Assembly (NCBI GenBank): GCA_943324165.2
Contig: CALPKO020000008.1
Span: 1-13,560 of the forward strand
From: Bdellovibrio sp. ZAP7
Lineage (GTDB): Bacteria; Bacteroidota; Bacteroidia; Flavobacteriales; Flavobacteriaceae
Reading direction: 5' to 3'
DNA length: 13,560 nucleotides
The notes beneath the pieces are model-generated. The model was not told where the DNA came from. It made no database searches and saw nothing but the letters and a program-made list of their open reading frames with translations. A program made the translations under genes and the position numbers. Of the stretch, positions 1 through 7,069 are shown in pieces. Numbering within the stretch: the first letter of the stretch is position 1; every line of letters starts with the position of its first letter.

Positions 1-2
1 AC

Positions 3-476
3 GTAAACGGAATTTGGGGAGGATATACTGGCGAAGGCGCAAAAACGGTGATTGCTAGCAAAGCGTATGCGAAAATTTCGATGCGGTTAGTGCCAAATCA
101 AGATTGGGAAGAAATTACCGAACTGTTTTCTAAACATTTTGAAAGCATCGCGCCAAAGTCGGTAAAAGTGAAAGTTACACCTCACCACGGCGGACAAGGG
201 TATGTAACGCCAATTGACAGCATTGGTTACAAAGCGGCGAACATGGCTTATACAGAAACCTTCGGAATTCCAGCAATTCCTGTGCGTTCTGGCGGAAGTA
301 TTCCGATTGTGGCGTTGTTCGAAAAAGAATTAAAATCAAAAACGATATTAATGGGATTCGGATTGGATTCTGATGCGATTCACTCGCCAAATGAGCATTT
401 TGGGATTTTTAATTATTTAAAGGGCATTGAAACCATCCCACTTTTTTACAAGTATTTTGTGGAACTTTCAAAATAG
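3..476 (+). CDS. M20 family dipeptidase / metallopeptidase, C-terminal part (5' end outside window)
   Basis: The frame is open from the window edge, so the GTG at 48 is an internal valine and not a start. The visible 157 codons begin with NGIWGGYTGEGAKTVI and continue through RLVPNQDW, which matches the lid/dimerisation domain of M20 dipeptidases (CNDP-like). The end of the catalytic domain follows, with the TPHHGGQGY segment, the RSGGSIP loop that contacts substrate carboxylates in this family, and DAIHSPNEHF, whose first histidine is the usual late zinc ligand. The family hydrolyses di- or short peptides using two zinc ions. The catalytic N-terminal half lies upstream of the window. The gene ends in TAG and is followed 25 bp later by a strong hairpin terminator. 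The family is secure; the exact substrate cannot be told. Confidence 0.88.
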   Translation, partial: VNGIWGGYTGEGAKTVIASKAYAKISMRLVPNQDWEEITELFSKHFESIAPKSVKVKVTPHHGGQGYVTPIDSIGYKAANMAYTETFGIPAIPVRSGGSIPIVALFEKELKSKTILMGFGLDSDAIHSPNEHFGIFNYLKGIETIPLFYKYFVELSK

Positions 477-501
477 AAATTCTCGCAAAAGTATTAAGTC
501 G

Positions 502-540
502 AAAAATCCGTTTACTCAACTGTGTAAACGGATTTTTTAT
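502..540 (+). terminator. Rho-independent terminator after the M20 dipeptidase gene
   Basis: A perfect 14-bp stem pairs 502-515 with 524-537 around an 8-nt loop (516-523). The left arm starts with an A run and the right arm ends in a T run (533-538), so the hairpin could stop transcription in either direction. It lies 25 bp past the dipeptidase stop codon. Confidence 0.88.
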
Positions 541-647
541 TCTAATCAAAAACACAAGAACATTCTGTAAATATTGGCTTTACATTTGCACTAACTAATT
601 TCGCCAGTCTTAATAATGAACTTGTTTTGGTAACTAAATCAATCAAG

Positions 648-1239
648 ATGTTAAAAAAGTCCTTTATTCTATGTTCGGGTGCCGATAGCGACATTTTGAG
701 TGATTGTTCCAATGGTGAGTAAATCAAATATGCAGGAATTGGAGCAACTGTGTTTCATACTGCAATTATGGCTTTTATTGCCAATAGTTATGTGCTCTTT
801 ACCGTTTTTGACAATCCTTATATTGCGATGTCGTTCGGTTTGATTTGGGGATTACTTATTTTAAATCTCGACCGATTTATTGTTACGACCATCAAGAAAC
901 GAGAGTGTTTTAAGGATGAATTTATTCAAGCGATTCCAAGGATTCTTTTGGCGTTTATTTTGGCGATTGAAACTTCACCAATTATTGCAAAATTATTGTC
1001 TCCAAAAGGCGAATTTGATTTCAATGAAGTAGATGCTGAAATGGGAATTAAAAATCTGAGTGCCCTAAAAAGTTACCAAAGTGAATTGCAAAAGAAAACG
1101 GTTGCTAAGATGAACGATATGGTTTATGTTGATATCAAAGAAGATTAAGAATTGTATAAGTACAAGAAAAAATGTGCTTTAGAATTACTGAAATTTTAAA
1201 GCAGATGGATTTTTAGAAAAACAGAAAAAGACGGTATAA
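648..1239 (+). pseudogene. DUF4407 family membrane protein, degraded
   Basis: Reading from the ATG at 648 gives MLKKSFILCSGADSDIL, the usual DUF4407 N-terminus. An in-frame TAA at 720-722 follows, and then KYAGIGATVF resumes in the same frame. Two membrane segments follow, with the typical GLIWGLLILNLDRFIV and AIPRILL motifs. The text then jumps from the third membrane region straight into what looks like the last one (ETSPIIAKLLSPKGEFDF), so the middle soluble domain seems deleted. A second in-frame TAA lies at 1146-1148; same-frame reading then continues as ELYKYKKKCALELLKF. One extra T in the run 1194-1197 shifts the frame to KADGFLEKQKKTV, ending at TAA 1237-1239. The total is about 195 codons against roughly 350-400 that I recall for the family. 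The longest open piece is 750-1148. The function of intact members is unknown to me. A TACATTTG box at 581-588 may be the relic promoter. Confidence 0.82.
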
Positions 1240-1272
1240 TTTTTATTTTGGGAGAATTTTAAACACTTGATA

Positions 1273-1755
1273 CTATTTTATAATATCATTTATAATATCT
1301 ATATGATGTTTTGTGTGAATGGCTAAAAATAGGCAAGTTTGCTCTTTATTCAATAGTCCAAAACGTGAATGTTTGTAATTCGACTTTTGATTTAATTTTT
1401 CAAGTGTGGTAACGTTATTTTTGGTAAGTTCAAATTGAGACTTTAATTCTTCGAAAGTAATAATTCCAAAATTTCTATTTGAACTTGAACTTTTGAAACT
1501 TTTTCGTTTAATTTTTTTTCGAAAAAAAAGCACAATTCTCCTTAGGTTAAATGAATAAACGAAACGTTTAGGATTTGAATTTTTTAACTGAAAAACAGCA
1601 TCAGTTATAACTCTTAATGAGTGATCAATGTGCCAACCAGCTACTTTTCTGGAGATTTTATAATTTTGTTGTTCAAAATTTTCAAGATAACTTTCAAGTT
1701 CTTTCAATGCAATTTCAAGTTCATTCATTTTGGAAGCTATTTTATTATTTATCAT
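1273..1755 (-). CDS. DUF1569 family protein (DinB-like four-helix fold)
   Basis: The 160-residue protein has the family's paired histidine motifs: GWHIDHSLRVI (H42, H45) and, near the C-terminus, FLAIHTKHHIDIINDI (H147, H150, H151). In DinB-fold proteins such histidines bind a divalent metal. Other DUF1569 landmarks are NSNPKRFVYSFNLRR at about 60-73 and the HSRFGLL segment at about 129-135 before the last helix. It has no signal peptide or membrane segment and is probably cytoplasmic. The biochemical role of the family is not established; relatives of the DinB fold include thiol-dependent transferases. It stands alone on the minus strand, convergent with the DUF4407 pseudogene. The start at 1755 gives a normal family length. 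Confidence 0.8.
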   Translation of the reverse strand: MINNKIASKMNELEIALKELESYLENFEQQNYKISRKVAGWHIDHSLRVITDAVFQLKNSNPKRFVYSFNLRRIVLFFRKKIKRKSFKSSSSNRNFGIITFEELKSQFELTKNNVTTLEKLNQKSNYKHSRFGLLNKEQTCLFLAIHTKHHIDIINDIIK

Positions 1756-1788
1756 ATTAGCTTTAATTTGAAATATTATGCTTAAATT

Positions 1789-1890
1789 TTATTTTATAGT
1801 AGCTTGTTTTTTATGAGATGCGAAAACATCTAACCAAAAATAAATTTCTTCTATTGAAAGCTCTTTTTGATTTACTAAAATTTGTAGCAT
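1789..1890 (-). CDS. Possible small protein of 33 residues, unknown function
   Basis: An ATG at 1888-1890 opens a 33-codon frame starting MLQILVNQKELSIEEIYFWL and ending in TAA 33 bp before the start of the DUF1569 gene on the same strand. The amphipathic LSIEEIYFWLDVF stretch and charged tail look protein-like, and the spacing would allow co-transcription with the DUF1569 gene. The frame stays open upstream of the ATG until a TAG, so it could also be the end of a decayed gene. No family is recognised, and an ORF this short can arise by chance. Confidence 0.22.
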   Translation of the reverse strand: MLQILVNQKELSIEEIYFWLDVFASHKKQATIK

Positions 1891-2197
1891 TATCGATGTA
1901 GTTATGTCTTGTATTAAACATTTATTAAGTAGTAAAAACAAATAATTTATCTAAAAGTTTGTAAACGTATATCAAATCAATGAGTTTCACTTTTTATTAA
2001 AATCAAAAAATATTGCTTAATAACTTACTAAACTCAATTCTTTTTTTCTTGATTTGAAACAATCTGTAATTTCGTAATGGGTCTTTAATTCTTTCTTGTA
2101 GCTATGATTAAAATAGATAAGAACTGTTATTTATTAGCATCTTTTTCATTTTTATCAATAAAACAGTAAGAGATAAATGAGGTATTTTTTTTAATAA

Positions 2198-2307
2198 TTT
2201 GTTATTCAAGCTGCAATTTGATCCCCCGAACAAATTGTTTTATTTTACTAAAAGTATTAAACACCAATAAAAAGTACTTTTAAAACAGCGCAGCTTGAAA
2301 TAACAAA
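2198..2307. mobile_element. MITE-like element of about 110 bp with near-perfect inverted-repeat ends
   Basis: The arm 2198-2214 (TTTGTTATTCAAGCTGC) is the reverse complement of 2290-2307 except for one extra T, giving 17-18-bp terminal inverted repeats. Two further hairpins lie inside: CAATTTG 2214-2220 with CAAATTG 2231-2237 (loop ATCCCCCGAA), and TAAAAGTA 2249-2256 with TACTTTTA 2275-2282. Folded, this would make a three-way junction. No coding sequence fits inside and no clear target duplication is visible at the edges. A miniature non-autonomous transposon, a REP-type repeat or a structured RNA are all possible. Confidence 0.4.
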
Positions 2308-2397
2308 ATTTTTTAGTCAACCAATTTTGCTCGAATCCAATAAAATCAATGAAGAGTTTATATGTGATTTAATTATTTTTTTATTGTTTTGCACAAA

Positions 2398-2634
2398 TCA
2401 AACCTTATTATTGTATAACCCACCAAAAATCAAGCTTGAAAATGCGATTGCAAATAAAATTATTGACGTTGTTATATGGAATTCTAAATATTCTATCAAA
2501 ATCAATAAAATTATACCCAATGCGATTGATATATCATTAATTTCAAAATTTATTTCTGAATTTACTTCAGTATAAGATTTTTCCGAAGAATAATTTTTCT
2601 CTAAATTGGACTTTATTTTTCTAAAAATAATTAA
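2398..2634 (-). pseudogene. Fragment of a small membrane protein with no start codon
   Basis: The minus-strand frame is open for about 78 codons between stops but has no ATG, GTG or TTG at its 5' side. The translation begins with a charged part (RKIKSNLEKNYSSEKSYTEV). Two hydrophobic stretches follow, ISIALGIILLILIEYLEF and ITTSIILFAIAFSSLIFGGL, ending in YNNKV and a TGA at 2398-2400. The same frame then stays open for about 29 more codons. This charged-then-two-helix layout looks like real protein, so a decayed membrane-protein gene is the best reading. No family was recognised. Confidence 0.28.
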
Positions 2635-2809
2635 TTAATAAAAAAAAACTTCCAAGATTTTCAATAAAAACAAAACAATTTACGCCTTAAACGCCGATTA
2701 ATCAAATGCACAAAAAGGCGACTGTATCGAATTCTAATTATAATACAATTCAAATTTATTGGATTCAAATTGTTTAATTATAAAATTTTCGATGAACGTA
2801 CGTTTTATA

Positions 2810-2852
2810 TATTATAGAAGCAGTAAGCTGTCGACAAACGGTTTCTATAATA
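2810..2852 (-). terminator. AT-rich inverted repeat over the stop codon of the LytTR regulator gene
   Basis: TATTATAGAA (2810-2819) pairs exactly with TTCTATAATA (2843-2852) around a 23-nt loop containing GTCGAC. The right arm includes the stop codon of the last gene of the H-NOX operon. The stem is AT-rich and no clear U tract follows in the direction of transcription, so this is a weak or atypical terminator, or a 3'-end stabilising hairpin. Confidence 0.35.
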
Positions 2853-3546
2853 AATTTAATTGATTCATTAATTCGATTCGTTTATCCCTACTAATAGGAA
2901 TTATTTTATTTCTAATTAAAATAGTGCTGTTTTCGATATCTATAATTTTTTTAATATTAACAATATAGGAACGATGCGTTTTTACTAAAAATGAACTTTT
3001 TAATTTATCTTCAATTTTTTTTAAACTCGCATGAACTCGATATTCATTTTCATCAGTATTGATTATAATATAATCTTTATTTGTCTCGATATAATTAATA
3101 GTAGCTATTTCGATTCTGATTAATCGTTTATCGATATTGATATATATATCTGTCGTTGAGGTTGTTATGTTGTTCGTGGTTGAAGCTGTTTTACTTTTTT
3201 GCTTCGCTCTTTCAATGGCGCTTTCAAAACGAGATTGTTGAATAGGCTTTAATAAATAATCCGTCACACAGTTGTAATTAAATGCGTCTAGAGCAAAGTT
3301 TTTGTCGGTAGTTACAAGAATTATTTGAGGAAGATCCTTTAAAGTTTTAATTAAATCAATTCCAGAAAAGTTAGGCATGTGAATGTCTAAAAAAACCAAA
3401 TCTACCGCGTTGTTTTCATTAAAATATTTTATTGCGTCAATGGCATTTTCAAATATTTCAATTAGTTCAAGATTTGGAGTTTTTGATATTAATAAACACA
3501 ATACCTCTTGCGCTAATTTTTCGTCGTCTATAATTATACATTTCAT
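2845..3546 (-). CDS. LytTR family DNA-binding response regulator
   Basis: The 233-residue protein has a receiver domain (1-120) and a LytTR DNA-binding domain (about 133-233). Receiver landmarks are the acidic pair D7/D8, the phospho-acceptor D54 in VFLDIHMP, T79 in ILVTT, and K100 in LLKP. The LytTR part shows the typical IETNKDYIII and FLVKTHRSYIVNIKKI motifs. Such regulators bind direct repeats upstream of target genes when phosphorylated. It is the last gene of the H-NOX operon, 7 bp after the Hpt gene, so it is inferred to be the output of that relay. LytTR regulators in Bacteroidetes usually pair with membrane kinases of the His_kinase/YehU type; none is nearby. Its targets are not in the window. 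Confidence 0.93.
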   Translation of the reverse strand: MKCIIIDDEKLAQEVLCLLISKTPNLELIEIFENAIDAIKYFNENNAVDLVFLDIHMPNFSGIDLIKTLKDLPQIILVTTDKNFALDAFNYNCVTDYLLKPIQQSRFESAIERAKQKSKTASTTNNITTSTTDIYINIDKRLIRIEIATINYIETNKDYIIINTDENEYRVHASLKKIEDKLKSSFLVKTHRSYIVNIKKIIDIENSTILIRNKIIPISRDKRIELMNQLNLL

Positions 3547-3553
3547 AGGAATA

Positions 3554-3874
3554 CTATAGTGTTGTTAAAAAATTGTGTATTATATTCAATATATTTTCAA
3601 ATTCAAATTTTAAAAGAATAGAATTGTTCTTTAATTCTTGCTCATGATTATTTGATAATTCATAGGCTTTTTCCATACCTAAAAATCCTATTTTATGTCT
3701 AATTTTATGTACATTTTCAGCTGCATTTAATAAACAGTTATTTATCATATTAATATTGTATTGTTCTACTTCTGTAATAAATTCTGCTTTTAAGACTTTT
3801 AAAAGACTTTTTTTTGCAGCATTATCACCATCTGAAAGTTGATTTAAATAAATTAAATTAGGCGTTTCTTCCAT
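3554..3874 (-). CDS. Stand-alone Hpt (histidine phosphotransfer) protein
   Basis: The 106-residue, mostly helical protein has the Hpt signature ENVHKIRHKIGFLGMEKAYEL. H56 is the likely phospho-acceptor, corresponding to the histidine of the classic HKLKG box; here the motif reads HKIRH, with His in place of the usual Gly. It has no other domain, signal peptide or membrane segment. It starts 4 bp after the histidine kinase stop codon and ends 7 bp before the LytTR regulator, so co-transcription is almost certain. The role inferred from context is to pass phosphate from a receiver domain to the LytTR regulator. The kinase itself has no receiver domain, so the likely donor is the single-domain receiver encoded at 7070-7477. 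Confidence 0.82.
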   Translation of the reverse strand: MEETPNLIYLNQLSDGDNAAKKSLLKVLKAEFITEVEQYNINMINNCLLNAAENVHKIRHKIGFLGMEKAYELSNNHEQELKNNSILLKFEFENILNIIHNFLTTL

Positions 3875-3878
3875 GATT

Positions 3879-6509
3879 TTATTTTTTTAAAGTGAAGAAA
3901 AATGTTGTTCCAACTCCTTTTTCACTTTCTAACCAAATTTTTTCATCTTCGCTACTTAAGATTTTTTTAACTATCGAAAGTCCTATTCCCGTAGATTTAT
4001 ACTCTGCATTGAATGACTGAAACATTTCAAATATTTTTTTTTGATTTTTTCCTTCTATACCAACGCCGTTATCTTTTATTGCAAAGACAAAATGATCTTC
4101 AAATTCTTCTGATGAAATTTCTACATAGCCACTTGATTTGTCATTATAGTTGACTGCATTGCCGATAAGGTTTTGAAAAAGCTGTTGCATTCTGAATAGA
4201 TCATTATTAACAACCGGCAGTTTATTTTTTGTGATAATTTTTATATTTGAAGGGATAAAAATAATTTCCTTAACATTATCAATTACGTGATTTAAATTAA
4301 TTTTTGTTTTATTTTTTTTAGTATTTTCGATTTGTGAATAATTTAAAATGCCTTGTATAAGCAATTCCATTTTTTCAGTTTTATCTTGAATCATATTAAA
4401 ATACTTGATAGTTTTATCATTAAAAACCACATCTGTATCTTCTTTTATAAAAGTAATTAAGGAATGAATGCTGAGCAATGGAGATTTCAAATCGTGAGAT
4501 ACTATGTGCGCATAGTCATTTAATTGTTCGTTTTGTCTTTCGAGTTTTTCTAATAATAATTGTTGTCGTCTTTCGAGTTTTTTAATTTCAGTAATATCAA
4601 AATGTAAACCAATTGAACCAACAGCTTCTCCATTCAAATTATAGTTTGGAGCACCACTAATCATCCATGTTTTTTCCTCGCCATCTTTATTTTTTACATT
4701 TATTTCGTAGGAGTCTGAAATTCCTTTTGTTCTATCGATTTGTTTGCCTTGTAGCTTTTCTATATCTTCTTCTAGCAATAAAAGTTCTGCTCCTTTTTTT
4801 CCGATAAGAGAGCTAACTGTATATCCACTCATTTCTGAAAAACGTTGATTGGCCAGTAAAATAATACCATCATTGTCCACTTCTACTAGGCCAATATTCA
4901 TATTGTCGATAATACTTCTGTATTTTTCTTTTTCGTAATTTATACTTTCAGTATAATTTTTTTTTAAGGTAATATCATCATAACTCCATAAATTGCCTTT
5001 AAAATCTCCATCTATTATAATTGGGATGTATCTTCTCTCAAAAAATCTCCCATCAAGCAATTCTAGCTCCTCTTGTGCAACAAGTTCTTTTTTGCTTAAT
5101 ATCTCATTAATTCTATTAACAAAGTTGACTTTGTTTTTAAACATTTCTTTCACTTGTTCTGCAGAATTAGTGCAATCAAATCCAATCATTGTCTCTGGTT
5201 CTAATTCAATGCCGAACATATTGCAGAATTTTTTATTAACCAGTAGTATTTTTCTGTTTTCATCTTGTAACAAAATCCCAGACTGTAAATTTAAAATCAA
5301 AGAAGACAATCTGTTCTCTGATTCTTTAAGTTTATCTTTTATTGCTTTTTCTTTTGTGATGTCTTCAATAATAACGAAATACTGTACAAAATTACCTTTT
5401 GAATCTAAAACTGGTTGGCCTTTCATTCGTGTCCAGAAAGAACTTTTATTCTTTTTTTTGTGAAACACCTCAGAATCAAATGGAATTCCTTCATTAAATG
5501 ACGATATCATTTTTTTGACGCTGCCCAAGTTGGTCAATTCAGATACTCCTAAATCAACTAATGTTTTATCGATTATATCACTTTTTGTATATCCGGTAAG
5601 TTCAAGAAAGGAATCGTTAACCCAAAATACTTTTCCATCTAAATTACATAATACAACGCCGTTTTTATTGGCGCTTGCAACTAGTGAGAGTTTATTTAAT
5701 TCTTCTTGGCTTTGTTTTTGCTGAGAAATATCTCTGCCATAAATATTTATATAACCTTGTTTTTTTAGACTTTTACAAACAAACGAAAAATACTTTTTTT
5801 CACTTATTGCTTCAAAAATCCAACGCTCTTCATTAATGTCTATCTTATGAACGATATGTTTAAAAAAGGCTTCGGTTTCGTAATTTATACCTTCAAAAAC
5901 AAATGATTTGAAATTGTTTGCTGCGGGATTTGTTTTTAATAAATTCCCTTCGAAATCAATACGCAGTATAGGGTCTGGGTTTTGAGTTGGAAATAGTGCA
6001 ATTTCATAAATTTCTTTATTGGCTTTTTTTAAATCGTTTTTTTGCTTGTTTATTGTTGTTAATAATTCTTTAAGTTCTGCGTTATTAATTTCTTGATTTT
6101 TCAGAATAAGTAATAAATCTAATAAAGGATCGTGAAAAGCAAAATCGTGCAATGTCAATTGTTTTTCAACCATATCTTCCACCGAAGAAAACCAAGGTGA
6201 GCCTACAAAAAGAAAATAATCTTCTTGAATTTCAAATTGTCCTCGAAGCGAAATAGTTTTATTACTTTTAGCAACAATAACACAAAGCCGACCTAAAAGT
6301 TGATTAAAATTTTGAGGAATTAGGTTTTCTAAATGTGGTCTTAAGATTTGAAAAGAATCGGTAAAACATTTGTTTTCTTTTAATTCAGGAATAATTTTAA
6401 CAATGCTTTTCCCGACACTTTTGATATTTAAGTTCTTATCAATTAGAACATAAAAAGGAAAAATATTATTAAAACTACCAACATCAAAATTGAATTGTAT
6501 CTCTTTCAT
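3879..6509 (-). CDS. HNOBA-PAS histidine kinase, predicted partner of H-NOX
   Basis: This 876-residue protein lacks membrane segments and is probably cytoplasmic. Residues 10-137 form an HNOBA domain, the H-NOX-associated domain of soluble guanylate cyclases, with IFPFYVLIDKNLNI, SLRGQF, FLFVGSPWFSSVEDM and LHDFAFHDPLLDLLL. A coiled coil follows (about 138-170), then four PAS domains (about 175-262, 274-388, 398-518, 528-642). The HisKA domain has H672 in YAHIVSHDLKSPLLS. The ATPase domain has an N box at 779-790, DNGVGI at 813-818 and GIGLSIVKK at 841-849. There is no C-terminal receiver. Its ATG overlaps the stop codon of the H-NOX gene by 4 bp (ATGA, 6506-6509), which suggests translational coupling and a physical complex. 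The ligands of the PAS domains are unknown. Confidence 0.93.
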   Translation of the reverse strand: MKEIQFNFDVGSFNNIFPFYVLIDKNLNIKSVGKSIVKIIPELKENKCFTDSFQILRPHLENLIPQNFNQLLGRLCVIVAKSNKTISLRGQFEIQEDYFLFVGSPWFSSVEDMVEKQLTLHDFAFHDPLLDLLLILKNQEINNAELKELLTTINKQKNDLKKANKEIYEIALFPTQNPDPILRIDFEGNLLKTNPAANNFKSFVFEGINYETEAFFKHIVHKIDINEERWIFEAISEKKYFSFVCKSLKKQGYINIYGRDISQQKQSQEELNKLSLVASANKNGVVLCNLDGKVFWVNDSFLELTGYTKSDIIDKTLVDLGVSELTNLGSVKKMISSFNEGIPFDSEVFHKKKNKSSFWTRMKGQPVLDSKGNFVQYFVIIEDITKEKAIKDKLKESENRLSSLILNLQSGILLQDENRKILLVNKKFCNMFGIELEPETMIGFDCTNSAEQVKEMFKNKVNFVNRINEILSKKELVAQEELELLDGRFFERRYIPIIIDGDFKGNLWSYDDITLKKNYTESINYEKEKYRSIIDNMNIGLVEVDNDGIILLANQRFSEMSGYTVSSLIGKKGAELLLLEEDIEKLQGKQIDRTKGISDSYEINVKNKDGEEKTWMISGAPNYNLNGEAVGSIGLHFDITEIKKLERRQQLLLEKLERQNEQLNDYAHIVSHDLKSPLLSIHSLITFIKEDTDVVFNDKTIKYFNMIQDKTEKMELLIQGILNYSQIENTKKNKTKINLNHVIDNVKEIIFIPSNIKIITKNKLPVVNNDLFRMQQLFQNLIGNAVNYNDKSSGYVEISSEEFEDHFVFAIKDNGVGIEGKNQKKIFEMFQSFNAEYKSTGIGLSIVKKILSSEDEKIWLESEKGVGTTFFFTLKK

Positions 6510-7054
6510 TTTTTCCAGCTGACTTTAAATATCTCATGAGAATCACCTAAATCTCGCGTTTGAATTAAATTAATTGTAGTTGGAGTTTTGAACATGATTC
6601 CTAAACCTTGAATTAAACCTCTCACAAATTCTTGCAATCCTTCTCTTTTTGAAAAATAGTGTAAATGGATGCTATTTTCTGAAATTTGACTAACTTTAAA
6701 TTCTGGTGGTGTTAATTTTGGATAAATCAACATGATTCTATTGTGAAATAAAGGTAAGTTCACTAGGAATTCACTTAAATTTGTGCCTCCCGATTTCATT
6801 AATGCACCATATTTTTCTGTTGAAGTTCGTACAATCCACCATTCGCCAAAAGCAATTAGTACTTCGCTCACGGTCATATTCATTTCCTCAGAAACTGCAA
6901 ATGCGAGTTTAAAAGTAATGTCATCATCATAAGCTTCGCTGCTGATAAAGAAATCTTCGTCAATACCACTTCGCTCCAAAATGTTTTCCCAATTTTGTGC
7001 CCCGTAATTCTCGGTAACTAAATCTTGTATGGCTTTATTTACTATTCCGTACAT
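6506..7054 (-). CDS. H-NOX (heme NO-binding, HNOB) sensor protein
   Basis: The 182-residue protein is a complete stand-alone H-NOX domain. It begins MYGIVNKAIQDLV, as the family does. The proximal heme ligand is H104 in NLPLFHNRI. The conserved proline region is at 116-117 (KLTPPEF). The propionate-binding YxSxR motif is Y133-S135-R137. The YFSKREGLQEFV segment aligns without gaps to soluble guanylate cyclase beta1, placing F143 where beta1 has Ile145. There is no distal tyrosine of the kind that stabilises O2 in some anaerobe H-NOX proteins, so a preference for NO is inferred. It lies 15 bp after the receiver gene and overlaps the kinase start by 4 bp. H-NOX proteins in other bacteria control an adjacent kinase or a cyclic-di-GMP enzyme. 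Confidence 0.94.
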   Translation of the reverse strand: MYGIVNKAIQDLVTENYGAQNWENILERSGIDEDFFISSEAYDDDITFKLAFAVSEEMNMTVSEVLIAFGEWWIVRTSTEKYGALMKSGGTNLSEFLVNLPLFHNRIMLIYPKLTPPEFKVSQISENSIHLHYFSKREGLQEFVRGLIQGLGIMFKTPTTINLIQTRDLGDSHEIFKVSWKK

Positions 7055-7069
7055 TGTTAAAGTATATTG

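Larger units (their letters stand above)
1756..2844. other. Gene-poor, very AT-rich interval of about 1.1 kb
   Basis: No gene can be called here with confidence. The minus strand shows three coding-like stretches: a 33-codon ORF at 1789-1890, a startless segment at 2017-2130 (including YKKELKTHYEITDCF), and a startless segment at 2398-2634 with two hydrophobic stretches. A 110-bp inverted-repeat element sits at 2198-2307. A perfect 10-bp palindrome, AACGTACGTT, occurs at 2795-2804. The pattern looks like decayed genes and mobile-element debris rather than one long regulatory region. Confidence 0.5.

Noticed and set aside
48..476. Separate short gene starting at GTG 48
   Set aside because: The frame is open to the window edge and upstream codons (NGIWGGYTGEG) match the dipeptidase family, so this is the tail of a larger gene.
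581..588. TACATTTG as a confident promoter of the DUF4407 gene
   Set aside because: It fits the -7 consensus but no TTG element lies at the expected distance, and the gene is dead.
2327..2575. Plus-strand 82-codon ORF
   Set aside because: It starts with TTG, has no family features, and lies opposite a more protein-like minus-strand segment.
2683..2720. CGCCTT/AAGGCG hairpin as a terminator
   Set aside because: Only 6 bp of stem with a 26-nt loop and no following T tract.
4993..5463. Plus-strand ORF of 156 codons inside the kinase gene
   Set aside because: Serine- and leucine-rich antisense shadow of the PAS-domain coding region.
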